Below are positions 32,735 through 44,061 of a DNA stretch of 64,000 nucleotides, in pieces; position 1 is the stretch's first letter, and every line of letters begins with the position of its first letter. The position numbers and the translations under genes are program-made. Under the pieces are notes generated by a model. That model was not told the DNA's origin, did no database searches, and saw nothing but the letters and a program-made list of their open reading frames with translations. The stretch comes from Acanthococcus lagerstroemiae (Eukaryota; Arthropoda; Insecta; Hemiptera; Eriococcidae), in assembly GCA_031841125.1 (NCBI GenBank), contig CM063106.1, positions 31,120,001 to 31,184,000 of the forward strand. Reading direction: 5' to 3'.

Positions 32735-33589
32735 AATAACGAAACATGAAAGGGTAGTCGTTTTTAATTATGTGAGACTAATCCTGTTTTCAAACTCCAG
32801 CTGCAAAAATCAAGTAAAATATAAGAATGCAAAGGCAAATCAACTGACCAAAATATATGCAATAGGATTCATAGAAAAAATGTATTGTTGAGCTCTTCAA
32901 GATGGAGAATAAAGAAAAATAATCTCTTTGTACAGCAAGCCTTAATATGTTTTTTATTCCAGGTTGCAGCTCGCAGGTTCAGTTATCAGTTATTAATGTT
33001 GGGAGATGTGCTTTTGTGACAAATTTAACAAAATTTTCAACTTCAATAAATTTTTTAGATTTTTTATTCATTGACAGCGAGAAATAACCAAAATTCATTT
33101 GGATTTTGCAGATTTGCAGATGCAGATAAACTTACACCAGTAAAAAAATTCTCTGATTGATCAAGATCGATCTTATCAAAAATCGATCTTTTTACATAAG
33201 ATCGGATCGAATTGAATATCGGAAGTCGTATGATCAAAAATTTCGATCAAATCGATCTTTTTTGAAAGATCGAGATTACTACAAGTATGTAAGTACGAAG
33301 TACGTAAAAGTACCTATGTATGTATGTATGTGAGTATGTGGTTCCATGAAAATTCGTCGCGCGTAATTCATCCCGGGAAACTCGTAGCGCGATATTCGTC
33401 TCTAACGAAAATTCGTCTGTCTAGTGAAAATTCGTCTCATGTCATTTTTAGCAGGAAAAGTGGAAAATAAAATTTAATGAGAAAAAAAAAATCTTATTTC
33501 GGTCAAACATAACGCCTTTCATATTTTATGTATATTTCTTACAAATAGACGCTGTCCGGCAAAAGCGAACCAACCAACATTTGTAAACA
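32735..33589. other. No gene recognised
   Basis: The stretch contains ATCGATCTT-rich sequence (33150-33290), a (GTAT)n-like run at 33290-33340 and repeated AATTCGTC phrases at 33350-33445. None is coding. Confidence 0.4.
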
Positions 33590-33710
33590 AAATGAGCGAT
33601 TAGTATCGTTGGAAAGAGCGTAAAAAGTAGAATTTTTCAAAATTGGGCCCCCGGATCAAAAATGTGTACTCACGTTGAAAAACGCTTATCAGTAAACGCT
33701 GTTTCATATG
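33590..33710. repeat. Dispersed repeat shared with 6340-6465
   Basis: Both places read ...TTAGTATYGTTGGAA, then GTAAAAAGTA.AATTTTTCAAAAT, a C-rich run, CCGGAT, GTGTAC and CGCTTATCAGTAAACG-like text in the same order and orientation. Confidence 0.65.
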
Positions 33711-33964
33711 TTCTACATGGCTCTTGAACTTCGAATCACGTGTTCTCAACAAGCGGATTTTGCTAGTTGGTTCCTTTTTGCTGAAAAGCGTCAAAATGTG
33801 TGAAGTTCCTCCATCGTGGTATAATTTTACACACTTTTTCAGAGGCTCGTAACCATTTTTAAATCAAAATATTCCCTCTGCATCTTCCTCTTTCCAGTAA
33901 TAGCAAACATGACTACCGGTCCCTTCATTTTCCACCCGCTGGAGCGCGTTAAAGCTTAAAAAAT

Positions 33965-34408
33965 ATGAAAATGTGTGGACAGTCCAGACCACACCTTTAA
34001 AGAATGCAAAAAACTTAAGAAAATAAGGGAGAAATATAGCATTACAGAAAATGACTTGGGAAAATGCCTACAAGAAAGGAACGGGCACCATAAAGCACGA
34101 AAATACGTTAAAGAAATTCTGGAAACCAAGGGCGAAATTGAATAAGGGAAACCTGGGTATGTCCATCTACATCTACATAACATGTAACTAGAAATAGGTA
34201 CCGATAATAAACACTGACCATTTATTACACTCTATTCATTATATTCACTCCATTGTTATTAGTGTTACCCTGTGTATAATTGTATAATTAATGTAAGAAC
34301 TCCCGACTTCCTCGGCACGAGAAACTATGTAAAAGTACCGGGGGAGGAGGAATTGTTGTTAACAGCAGATTGAGGAATAAAAAAATTAAAAAAAAAAACA
34401 AAAAAAAA
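33965..34408 (+). mobile_element. Non-LTR retrotransposon 3' end with poly-A
   Basis: A broken ORF2 end encodes CVDSPDHTFKECKKLKKIRE and on to YVKEILETKGEIE before a stop at about 34144; H-x3-C is the second half of a terminal CCHC knuckle. A 3' UTR of about 240 bp follows and ends in an A-rich tail (34380-34408). The order suggests a 5'-truncated I- or Jockey-group insertion. The next element begins directly after the tail. Confidence 0.7.
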
Positions 34409-34797
34409 CTAAGGCCAAGAACGTCGGCTTAGCGACAGTTAGGCTCAAATTAAATTACGCTGGGCACCTAGTTAGAGGCAAAGTGAAATGGGTCAAGAAA
34501 GTAGAGGAGTGGACCCCTTGGAACAGGAAACGGAACAAGGGCAGACCCCCTATCCGATGGAGGGACCTGATGTGCAAGAACTTTGGACTGCTCTGGCAAA
34601 GAATGGCTAGGGACAGGAAGAGATGGGCACTCACGGTGGAGGCCTATACCCCGAATCGGGTGGACAGGGAAGGCTAGCGATCTACTCCACAAAACATCCG
34701 AACTCGTCGTATTTTGCTGAAATGTTGAACTGTTACGTTTTGTGTCGCTTGTTCATACCCCTGTCGGGCTTTAAATAAATAAATAAATAAAAAATAA
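34409..34797 (+). mobile_element. RTE-like 3' end, 5'-truncated
   Basis: It encodes the C-terminal end of an RTE-like ORF2: LKLNYAGHLVRGKVKWVKKV, EEWTPWNRKRNKGRPPIRWR and MARDRKRWALTVEAYTPN, with stop near 34677. A short 3' UTR ends in (AAAT)n at 34770-34797. The layout matches the copy at 18340-19004, and the proteins align in W-x-GH-x2-R, GRP-x2-RW and RDR-x2-W. Confidence 0.85.
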
Positions 34798-34859
34798 GTA
34801 TTAAGAGCATGTATGATGCGTGAAATAAAATCTGTACTACTACTATTAACCATACTTAC

Positions 34860-35123
34860 AATTATGGTCCATGCTACTATTCATCATTTTCAGTGTTTCC
34901 GTATGACCGGGTATATTATCGGACGTCCATAAAACGCGTACAATTTGACAATACGCAACGGACATGAACATAAGCGGCACCGTGTACAGCAGGATCAGCC
35001 TCGATATTTGATAAAAAATTTCGTATTGTCGGGACCAGTCTGCTGAGCACTGCGTGAAGTAATGAGTTTCCACCGGTAGTGTTTGCCGTGGAGTGGCCTG
35101 CAGCACAATCAATTCGGGAATAT
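34860..35123 (-). CDS. Neuropeptide GPCR exon: ECL2, TM5, start of ICL3
   Basis: This exon continues the receptor directly after TM4. It begins (D)IPELIVLQATPR, then the second extracellular loop with THYFTQCSADW, whose Cys would form the conserved disulfide with TM3. TM5 follows (LILLYTVPLMFMSVAYCQI) and then RVLW...NIPGHTET at the start of loop 3. The arrangement of a loop-2 Cys, a TM5 ending in AY.QI.R.LW and an IPG motif is that of orexin-type receptors. The acceptor is gttcgcag and the donor gtaagt. The length of 264 bp takes two bases from the upstream exon's split codon and leaves one base (T), matching the exon at 12062. About 19.5 kb of repeat-filled intron separates it from the TM3-TM4 exon. 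Confidence 0.87.
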
Positions 35124-36099
35124 CTGCGAACATGAAATACGAGTATACATGTGCTGTAGCATCGGCCGATTACCCTGCACAAGGTATGTATATCACTACG
35201 GCTGAACTCGGTGACGCGCTAATGGATTCGACAAATCAATCAATTAGGTAGAGCTTTTTGCTCATTTTTCGACACAGGAAACGATGAAGGGAGAAATGAC
35301 GTTTGGGGCGGTAATTTGCTCCGTATACAAGGAAATGTACAGACTGGAAACTATTTTCGCCGCGATTTAGATTACTTCAATCAACTGTCATCCATCTTTT
35401 TCTTCTTTAGTTCATTATTCATTTTATCGTACATCTAGCTCCGGAGTGGAAGTTAACAACCCGAAGACAATTCAGCCGTTCCGAAGGCAGCAGGGAGTTG
35501 AATGGGAATTCCTTTTTACCCGGACAGAGAGTATATATTCGAGAGTGCCATAATCTAGTTTTCCTGATAATGTTCTTAGACATTGTCTTCATTATAAAGA
35601 AATACAACCAGAATACCTCCAGACCGCTGCAACTACTGACAAAATGATACCCCATAGAGTATGTTAGCTAAACCTTAACCGTGAAAAGGGAGTCAAATAG
35701 TACGGTCAAATTTGCATCAGACAAGCCTGAACTGAAAAAAGTTACGATCAAAGACTTCTTTGCGCATTATTGTGCAGACTGGCTCACTGAATGACTCACG
35801 TAAAACCCGTTTCCTCTAACCCTAGTAAATGTGCCACCTTAGTCAGTTTTTTCCGAATTACTCGAGTATTATGAGGGACATTGGAATCATTTATTGGATC
35901 AGAAGTACGCTCTTTAAAATTCCCAACAAAATGACACCAAATGACCCCTTTCATTCGAAGAAGAACACCACGGGATATCACTTAGAAATTAGGTACCTAC
36001 TACCTCCTACTACCTGGGTAGTAGGTAGCTAGGTACCTGTTTTTTTATACTACTTGATCAGAAAGGCAATGTTTACGTTGGTGTTTTACGGACTACAAG
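35124..36099. other. Intron with weak dispersed repeat
   Basis: 35835-35960 resembles 62050-62170 (shared TCATTTATTGGATCA-like and AAAATGACACCAAA-like phrases). A simple-sequence stretch of GGTAGTAGGTA words is at 35985-36040. No coding signal. Confidence 0.4.
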
Positions 36100-36179
36100 A
36101 AGGCCCTATCATTCATGCATCGAGTGTTAACGAAACCTGCGTGTAAAGTAAACGTCCATCAATGTAAAGCGGTTTTACA

Positions 36180-36290
36180 TGAAAAAATTGCTGGCCAGTA
36201 ATTTCGTATTGGGGAATCAAACCCGCGTCCATTGAAACATTTGACTGAAATGCAGCGATCGTCTCTAACCACTCGGCCAAAGTCATATAG
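36180..36290 (-). mobile_element. tRNA-like SINE head within a foldback
   Basis: The minus strand has an A box, TGGCCGAGTGGTTAGAG (36279-36263), and a B box, GGGTTTGATTCCCC (36224-36211), spaced like a tRNA. It is more likely a SINE than a tRNA gene because the arms do not pair. The flanking AAGTCATATAGATACACCAA (36280-36300) is repeated inverted at about 36738-36762, making a foldback of about 0.5 kb. Confidence 0.6.
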
Positions 36291-36770
36291 ATACACCAAG
36301 TCGTTCGACTCTCCATTTAACCAATGTTAAACTTCGTATGTTACGATAATTTATCCCGATAGCAGCGCTGGCAGCGTTCGACTGCCGTGAAATCAATGTA
36401 AACGTTGGGAGCCCTAACAAGGTTTTGCGTTTATCTCAATAACGGTCGAGTTTTATGAAAAAGTGAAAAGAACAAAATTTATTCTACCTGTTATTTTCTA
36501 TCAGGTAAGATCAGTTTCAAAATTTTACCCATAAAAATTTCGAATTTACTCGCATTTGATGGAAAATTCCAAGGTGAACAAATTTAGCTCTTTCCAATTT
36601 TTCATCAAAATTGATAGTTTTTGAGCTAATCCGCAAAAACGTAAAAATGTCCATATAAGCGCAATGCAAACAAAGGAGTTCAGCGATAGCAGCGCGCTGG
36701 CATGACGGCAGAACGCGGAAACGCGCTAGTCGTCTAACTTGGTGTATCAATATGACTTTGCACTCGGCCA
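36275..36770. repeat. Foldback with ~40-bp arms
   Basis: Left arm GGCCAAAGTCATATAGATAC continuing to about 36310; right arm 36728-36770 in complement. The interior has GGCAGCGTTCGACTGCC and related GC-rich words, but no coding sequence. Confidence 0.5.
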
Positions 36771-37559
36771 TAGAGCGAATTATGAAATAGCGACTTAAGA
36801 ACGCATTTAAATATTCACGACGTAGTACAGCTGTTACCGTTTGTTGTTAACCGTCGTTACGTTTTTTCTGGCCAGGCCACTACCTGTGTATGCTATTTGT
36901 GCATGTGAACAAACAGAAGACGAGACTGTGATACTGTACTTTGTAGTAATTAACTGAGCAAATTAAATTTTTGAATTAATTACACACACAAAAGTCACCT
37001 GTCTATAATTTAAATAAATAAAAACAGACCATGTCAGCGAAAAACATTGCCGCTTCTGATCAAGTCGTATAAAAAATATCAGCCAAAAGTTAGTTTACAT
37101 GACTCGGGAATTGCTCACTCGCTACGCTCGTTTGTAAACTTTCCTTCGCCATGTAAACACTCACTTTTGACTCTTGGTGTGTAATATACTGATTTCATTT
37201 TTGAATCCTTACACAGGGCCGGCAACTTCTGTACAGCGAGTGTAGCAAATGCTACACATAGCAACACCGGGGAACTGATTGGTACAATTGGAGGTACAAA
37301 GAGAAGCTTCGCTTTCACTTCGCAAAGTGAAGTGCAAGCTGCAGAGTGTATGCATAAAAAAAAGTGAAGAGGAAGCTTGTGTTCAGCTCGGGAGAGAAAG
37401 GTTTCCCCTGGAGTTGTATACATAAAGAGGAGTATTACCTTCAAAAGTGAAGCTTTGGCTCGGGAAAAAATACATCTACTCCCGAGTAGACTACTTTTGG
37501 AAAAACAGGTGCAGTTATCATTTATCTTCAAGAAGTTTCCCTTGATTTTAGAAGATAAT

Positions 37560-37905
37560 TTCCGAGGAATTTTATCGAAAATATTAGGGAAAAACTTCCG
37601 ATAATTTTCGAAGAATTTCATCGGTCATCACTGAGAAAAATCTCCGATAATTTCAGGAGAATTTTGTTGAAAATCTTTAGGAAAATCTCCAACGATACCA
37701 AAGGATTTTATTGGAAATCATCGAGAAATATCTGTGATGATTTTTGAGGCATTTCTTCAGAAGAAAGGTTCGATGATTTCCGAAGAATTTCATCAGTAAT
37801 GTTCAGGAAAAATCTCCGATGATTTCCAAGGAATTTTATCAGAAATTTTCGAGAACAAATCTCTGATAATTTCCGGAGAGTTTCGTCGAAAATCTTCTCA
37901 GGAAA
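37560..37905. repeat. 46-bp minisatellite, left array of the hAT element
   Basis: Units with GAATTTCATCGGTCAT, GAAAAATCTCCGATRATTTC and variants at about 46-bp spacing, same monomer as at 23230-23560. Confidence 0.8.
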
Positions 37906-39055
37906 TTTTCAAAATTTGAAAAAATCAAAAATTTTGAATTGAAGACTATTTTTAACTCAATTTTTTACGCTCAGTTAAAATTCGATGTTCAAATTAGACG
38001 CTGCCGCTCCGTTCTCGAGATAGGCTCGAAAAAGTCGCAGAAAGTGGTCAAAAAATGACTCTAGCTCAATTTTGATGACGGTTTGAAATCGTCTCGAAAA
38101 ATTGAATAATTAGCACCAGCGCCGACCCGAAAGCTCTCCGGAAATTGTTTTGTCCCAAAAAAGACATGATATAGTATAAAGAAATTTTCAACATTCGAAA
38201 AATTCGAACAAATCTGAAATTTCGAATTAAAGACTGTTCTCAATTTTTCACGGTGAGTTCAAATTCGGTGTTCCAATTGAGCGCTGACGCTCCATTTCCG
38301 AGATACACGCGAAAATTTGGTCAAAATTTGGATCAAAAAATGACTCTAGCTCAATTTTGATGACGGATTTGAATTCGCCTCGAAAATTGAGTATTTAGCA
38401 TCAACGCCGACCCGGAAGCTCTCCGAAAATTTCTTTGACCCAAAAAAGACATGATGTACCTATATGAAGAAATTTTCAAAAATCGAAAAAATCGAAAATT
38501 TCGAATTAAAGACAGTTTTTAACTCAATTTTTTACGCTGAGTTCAAATTCGGTGTTCAAATTGGGCGCTGACACTCCATTCCCGAGATACACTCGAAAAT
38601 TTGGTCAATTTGCTTCAAAAATGACTTTAGCTCAATTTTGACGACGGAGTTGTTTGAATCCGTCTCGAAACATTGAGTATTTAGCACCAGCGCCGACACC
38701 GAAGATCTCCGAATCCCCCCCCCCCAAAAAAAAAAAACACCAAAAAACATGATGTATAATAGGGAAATTTTCAATATTTTGAAAAATCAATAATTTCAAA
38801 TTACAGACTGTTTCTAACTCAATTTTTCACGCTGAGTTCAAATTTGGTGTTCAAATTGGGCGCTGACGCTCTATTTTCGAGATACGCTCGAAAATTTGGT
38901 CAATTCGTTTCAAAAAAATGACTACTCTAACTCAATTTTGACGACGGATTTGAATTCGTCTCGAAAAATCGAGTAATTAGCACCAGCGCCGACCTGGAAG
39001 CTCTCCGAAAATTTTTTGGCCCCAAAAAAGACATAATTTTTACAAAAGTTTAAAA
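37905..39055. repeat. Four tandem ~285-bp satellite units
   Basis: The landmark GCGCTGACGCTCCATT (first copy gacgctgccgctccgtt) appears near 37996, 38280, 38563 and 38860, and each unit also contains GACTCTAGCTCAATTTTGA, TTAGCACCAGCGCCGACC and AAAAAAGACATGAT in that order. No frame is preserved. Confidence 0.85.
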
Positions 39056-39069
39056 AAATATTTTGGAAA

Positions 39070-40720
39070 AATCAGATGGTTTTTGGAGAATTTTATCGGA
39101 AATCATCAGGAAAAGTTTCTGATGATTTCCAAAGAATATTTTCATTGGAAATCTTCGAGAAGAATCTCCGATGATTTTATATGAATTTCATCGGAAATTT
39201 TTGGGGAAAAATTCAGAAAATCCATGAAGAATCCCATTGGAAATATTTTGAAAGAATTTCCAATGTTTTTCAAAAAATGTATTCAAAATTCTTCGAGAAA
39301 ATTTTCCAATAATTTTTGAATAGGAAACATTCGGGAAAAAACTCCGATAGTTTTTGAAGATTTTTATCGAAAATCTTCAGGAAAAATCTCCGATGATTTC
39401 CAATGAATAACTTCGTTGGAAATCGAGAAGAATCTCCGATGATTTCTAAGGAATTTCATTAAAAATTTTTGGGAAAAGAATTCTTGTAATTAACGAAGAA
39501 TCTCATCGGAAGTCTGTAGAAAAAATTTTCAATGTTTTCCAAAAAATTTCATCAAAATTCATCCAGAAGATTTCTTGACAATTTTTGAGGAATCTTATAG
39601 GAAATATTCGGGCGAAAAACTTCGATGGTTTGAAGAATTTTATCAAAAACTTCAGAAAAAATGTTCGATGATCTTTGAGGAATTTCATCAAAAAATTTCC
39701 TTTCTCGAAGAATTGAGACTATTTTCCACTCATTCGATGGAATCAGAGATTTTTCCCGAAGATATTTTTCATGAAATTTTTCGAAAATCGTTGGAAATTT
39801 TTTCTGCAGATATTCTCCGAAAATTAGTGGAGAATATTTTCGAAGATTTCCTATGACATTTTTTGAAATTATCGGAGTTTTTTCTCAAATTATTTTCGAT
39901 AAAATTCTTCGGAAATTGTGGGTGATTTCCGAAGACTTTCATCAAAAATCTTCAGGAAAAATCTCTGGTGTATCGCATGAGTGGAAAATAGTCTCAATTC
40001 TTCGGAAATGATCGGAATTTTTTCCCCCAAAAATTTCCGATGAAATTTCTTAAAAATCATCGTAGATTCTTCTGGAAGATTTCCAATGACATTTTTTTGA
40101 TATTATCGGAGATTTTTCTCAAATTATTTTCGATAAAATTCTTCAGAAATTGTGGGCTGATTTCCGAAGAATTTCATCAGAAATATTCAGGAAAAATCTC
40201 TGATTCCATCGCATAAGTGGAAAAGAGTCTCAATTCTTCGGAAATTATCGGAATTTTCCCCCAAAAAATTCCCAATGAAATTATTCTGTGGAAATCATTG
40301 GAGATTCTTCTTGAAGATTTTCGATAAAATTTTTCCAAAAACCATCGGAGTTTTCCTCCAAATATTTCCGATGAAATTCTTCATAAATATTCGGAAAGTT
40401 TTCCTGAAGATTTTTGAAGAAATTCTTTAGAAAACATTGGAAGTTTTTTCTGAAGATTTCCATTGAAATGCTCTGTAAAAGATTTTCAAAAAATTCTCCT
40501 GAAATCATCGGAGACTTTCCTCAGTGATGTCCGATGAAATTCTTCGAAAATGATTGGAAATTTTTCTCTAATATTTTCGATACAATTCTTCGGAAATCAA
40601 AAGAATCTTCTCAAAGATTTCTGATGAAATTCTTTGGAAATCATCGGAGATTTTCCCCGAAGGTTTTCGATGAAATTCTTCGGAAATCATCGGAGATTTT
40701 CCCCGAAAATTATTTCATCG
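39070..40720. repeat. 46-bp minisatellite, right arrays of the hAT element
   Basis: From 39070 to about 39700 the units keep the left orientation; from about 39740 to 40720 they are inverted. Near the right end two consecutive units (GATGAAATTCTT at 40623 and 40669) are exactly 46 bp apart and almost identical, so this edge is the youngest. Confidence 0.85.
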
Positions 40721-41103
40721 TTTTGTACGTTGGTGCGTTTTCCACCAGTACACTACCACCACTCTTGTCTGCGCTTCATTGAATGATTTTCGATTCAGAA
40801 GAAGTTCCTTGGACACATACATTGGCTGGTAACAACTTGAACAAACGTTATTTTTGAAGCAAAGCGTGTTCGCTTTGAAGAGAGAAAAAAAAAAGCTTAT
40901 GCATATAGATTTAAGGAAAACCTTAAACTTCTATCTTTCCGTTCGGAGCGATGGCTCTCACTCCGCTCTTTTGCTTCGACGTTAAAGCTTAATTTTTATG
41001 CATACGGCCTAATGATACGATAATAAAACGTTATTCTGTAAAATCAGTGATGTTTTTTTCGCTGCACATGAGATTATAAAAAATTGCCGGCCCTGTCCTT
41101 ACA

Positions 41104-41290
41104 AATGAATGGAAAATTATGTGAGATAAGAGGAACATTTTCCAGACTAAAAAGATTCTGCGTTCAATTTCTTACAACCTGATGCCAAATATGATGCCCC
41201 TAATACAACGGGAGCTACCGTAGGGAGTTACCAAAAAAGAAGGGTTTTTGTTTTCTCCGCGTTAATGCAAATATCTTACACGTTGCGAAG
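41104..41290. repeat. Dispersed repeat shared with 62230-62360
   Basis: Both begin ...ATGAAWGRAAAATTATG and continue AGATAAG, CTAAAAAGRTT, GATRCCAAATATGA and GGGAGYYACCAA in the same order. The hAT element inserted into one copy. Confidence 0.6.
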
Positions 41291-41564
41291 TATGTCAGCA
41301 AATTGTACTTTTTTCCTCTGTTGTGGTTCCCATTATGTTATTTCTTCTTCAGGCGCCAGGTCCGATGCCGGATGTTGGCAGTCGCGGTTTCTGACGCGTT
41401 TGTAGGGGTAGTTTGCCGTTGTTTGTTACATTAGAGTTTTCCTGAAGTTCGTTCACCAGCCACGTGTTTCGCAACGTTCAGTAACCTGTCCACGACATGC
41501 ATACGCACAGTACCAATCTGTCTGCCTGTATGTTGTACGATGTGTGGATACGGCTCACTAAATA

Positions 41565-41900
41565 AAAATCACCATCATCATGGTCTCAGTCGCAAGCAAC
41601 TCTCCTGACTTCCAACAATATCCCTCCACGCCTCTCGGCACTAAGCTACGGCTACTGCCTCTGCAACTCATCTCAGCCGGAACCGGATGCAGTCCGTCCA
41701 TCTTATTGGTGATCTACCTCTGCCCCTCTTGCCTGGAACTTTTCCGAGCATGAAGTTTCGTTCCAAGTTCTCGCTTTCTCTGCGTGCTTTGCGTCCGAAA
41801 TAGCTCAGGATTCTTTTTCAATCAGAACACTTAGCCTTTGCAGCTCGTTCAGCTCTGCTACTAAAGACGCATTCGTCCGCCCTGCTGTTCATGGTACCCG
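41565..41900 (-). pseudogene. Degenerate non-LTR ORF2 C-terminus
   Basis: The minus strand shows SYFGRKARRESENLERNFML, then GKVPGKRGRGRSPIRWTDCI, stops, then CREAWRDIVGSQESCL. The pattern SYFGH-x-A-R-R.., GKRGRGR[SP]P-x-RW-x-D and AWRDIV is the conserved end of an RTE-like reverse transcriptase polyprotein. At least two stops interrupt it. Confidence 0.7.
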
Positions 41901-41931
41901 CAGCATTTTGCGCTAGGTCTACATTTCAGAG

Positions 41932-42119
41932 CAAGGGCGCAACGAGGAGGGATCCAGGGGGCTATAGCCCCCTACGAAAATTGAAATGTTTTCAAGATAT
42001 ATTCATGAAAATAGGAAGGTACAAAATCAGGTGTAGGTAATAAATCCAGTTTTCACCCCTGCTTAAGTTTTTATCCTAAATTTTAGCCCTCACCAAAAAG
42101 AAGTTCGTGTTGCGCCCTG
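41932..42119. mobile_element. hAT-like MITE ends
   Basis: The left end CAAGGGCGCAACGAGGAGGG and the right end, in complement, CAGGGCGCAACACGAA form a short terminal repeat around a 188-bp non-coding body. No matching target duplication was seen, so the assignment is tentative. Confidence 0.45.
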
Positions 42120-42300
42120 CCCCTCCTTTCACAAAGGAAAACATTGGATGGTATTGTAACAAACATTCAAAATATTGCGTTTGGTAGTCGTTGGTCATGA
42201 TACCTACCTGCCCCCAGCCCCTTGAGGTTTTTCTCGGAGAGATTCTAAAGATGAAGAAATGTATTTAATAGTTATTTTAGTTATACAAAAAAAGAAAGAT

Positions 42301-42505
42301 AAATTGTGCAAATCATTTTCGTTTGCAGCACCTCCCCAAGAGAAGCCATTGGGGCTAGGGGCATGTTGATATATTATACCCGCCAGCAGCGAGTACCTAT
42401 TACCGATGTGTACAAATATGTCCTCTACACAAATCATTTTCATCCGGAGTACCCCCCCCCCCCCAAGAGAGGCCCCCAGGAGCCGGGAGCAAGTTGATTT
42501 CAAAA
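42301..42505. repeat. Two ~125-bp tandem units
   Basis: ACAAATCATTTTC followed by a C-rich run and CAAGAGARGCC occurs at 42307 and 42428, with gagca/ggagca..GTTGAT at the end of each. Confidence 0.6.
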
Positions 42506-42690
42506 CGTAGGACATGAAAAATTAGCACTTTTTAGGTATAGACTTCTTCCCAAATTTTCTCCGTTTTTCTCTATTTCTCACCGTTCTCGAGATATTTGCA
42601 ATTTTACAGAAAATATTGGATTTTTGCTTCAAGGTTACTAAAGGTTACAAAAAATGGGAAGAGAACCATTTTCGAATTTGTATGTAATTT

Positions 42691-42704
42691 AAGTTGCATA
42701 ACTC
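42691..42704. repeat. 14-bp target-site duplication, left copy
   Basis: AAGTTGCATAACTC, repeated at 44576-44589 on the far side of the R1-type element. Confidence 0.9.
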
Positions 42705-42718
42705 GTTAAGTCTCGCAG

Positions 42719-43315
42719 CGGTACCAGGAGGCGCGCCGAGCCCTTAAGGTGGCCATCCGGCAGAGTAAGAAGACGGCGTGGGAGGAGCTGCGGCAGGAGA
42801 CGGACCGCGATCCCTTCGGCAAGCCGTATCAAGTCCTGATGCAGAAAGCCGGGGGGCCATCGGTGACGAGCCGCATGGAGTCGGGAGTGCTGCAGAAGGT
42901 AGTGGAGGAGCTGTTCCCGCAGCGCCCACCACTACCAGCATCATCGTCTGGAGAGGCCACGGAGGAGTTCTGTCCACTGAGCACCGGCGAAGTGGACAGT
43001 GCCATCGAGCGGATCCGGACGAAGAAGCGGCAGGCACCAGGGCCTGACATGATCCCGAACGTCGTGTGGGAGTCCGTGCATCGGGTGGAGCCGTCCCTCC
43101 TGACCAACGTGTTTAACCGTGCGTTGCAGGAGAGGACATTTCCGGACCGATGGAAGACGGCGCGGCTTGCCCTCATCAAGAAGCCAGACGGGCAGCCATC
43201 ATCATACCGGCCAATCTGCTTGCTCGACACCGTGGAGAAGGTGTTCGAGCGGACGATCGTGGACAGGATGGAGGCGCACCTGGAGAGGCGGAGGACGATC
43301 TCGAACAGCCAGTAC
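42719..43315 (+). pseudogene. R1-type ORF2: linker and start of RT
   Basis: The open frame encodes AIRQSKKTAWEELRQETDRD with PFGKPYQVLMQK, the linker of R1-type proteins, then KKRQAPGPDMIPNVVWESVH (K-x3-PGPD, RT block 0/1), SYRPICLLDTVEKVFER (RT block 2a) and ISNSQY, where Y would lead into the QYGFR block. The expected continuation is absent; the frame instead runs into an unrelated reading. The junction is near 43315-43322. Confidence 0.9.
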
Positions 43316-43321
43316 TGTCGT

Positions 43322-44061
43322 TCCGCGAGCATTTCCGGAGAGCGGCGGAGAAGGCGGACCGGGTCGCCGGGCAGCTGTCGCGACTGATGGCGAACCTGGG
43401 CGACCCGAGGGAGCAGAAGCGAAGGCTGCATGCGAACGTCGTGATGTCGGTCCTGATGTACGGCGCACCGGTATTCGCGGACGCCGTCCAGATCCCGTAC
43501 CGGAGAGTGGAGCTGGAGAAGGTGCAGCGGAGAGTCGCGCTAAGGTGTGTCAGCGCGTATCGCACTGTGTCAACGGAGGCGGTAGGTGTGCTGGCGCGCT
43601 TTCCACCCATCGAGCTGAAGGTCGACGAGTTGGCGCAGTCCTACAAGGCGCAGAAGAAGGTGAGGACGCGGCAGGAGGCACGCTGGGCGAAGCGTGGTAT
43701 TCAGCTGACCACACTTCAACGATGGACGGAGAGGCTCGCCCAGTCTTCGAAAGGCGAGTGGACCCGGGAGCTGATCGGTGAGCTCGACCTGTGGAAAGGT
43801 AGGAAGCACGGAAGCCTGAACTTCGATCTGACCCAGGTCTTGAGCGGACACGGTTGTTTCGGCTCGTACCTGCACCGGATGGAATTGGCGAGGAGCGCCG
43901 AGTGCACCCATTGCACAAGCGGAGAGGAAGACACGCCGTGGCATACGCTGTTCGAGTGCGACGCCTGGGAGGAGGAGAGGCACGGGGCGGTCACGATCGA
44001 TCCCGGAGACGGCGTGATCGACCGTCTTGTGCCGGACACACCCTGGTCCCGGAGCTGTTGA
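43322..44061 (+). pseudogene. R1-type ORF2: C-terminal region with zinc knuckle
   Basis: In a different frame from the RT start, the sequence runs LSFREHFRRAAEKADRVAGQ, VVMSVLMYGAPVFADAV, VQRRVALRCVSAYRTVSTEA, LTQVLSGHGCFGSYLHRM and CTHCTSGEEDTPWHTLFECD (C-x2-C-x9-H-x4-C). These match the thumb and C-terminal blocks of R1-clade proteins in the usual order. The stop is at 44061. RT blocks A to E with the YADD site are missing, so the element cannot encode active reverse transcriptase. Confidence 0.9.

Larger units (their letters stand above)
37214..41095. mobile_element. hAT-like element packed with satellites
   Basis: The ends CAGGGCCGGCAACTT and, in complement, CAGGGCCGGCAATTT are flanked by a perfect 8-bp duplication TCCTTACA (37206-37213, 41096-41103). 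CAGGGCCGGC with 8-bp duplications is typical of hAT. The 3.9-kb interior has no transposase; it holds the 46-bp minisatellite in one orientation on the left, four ~285-bp tandem units in the middle, and the minisatellite inverted on the right. Confidence 0.9.

Noticed and set aside
37115..37621. A 168-codon minus-strand frame at the hAT element's left end
   Set aside because: It crosses the hAT boundary and target duplication into minisatellite; not protein-like as a whole.
42829..43431. A 200-codon minus-strand frame over the R1-type element
   Set aside because: It is the antisense shadow of the GC-rich R1-type coding region.
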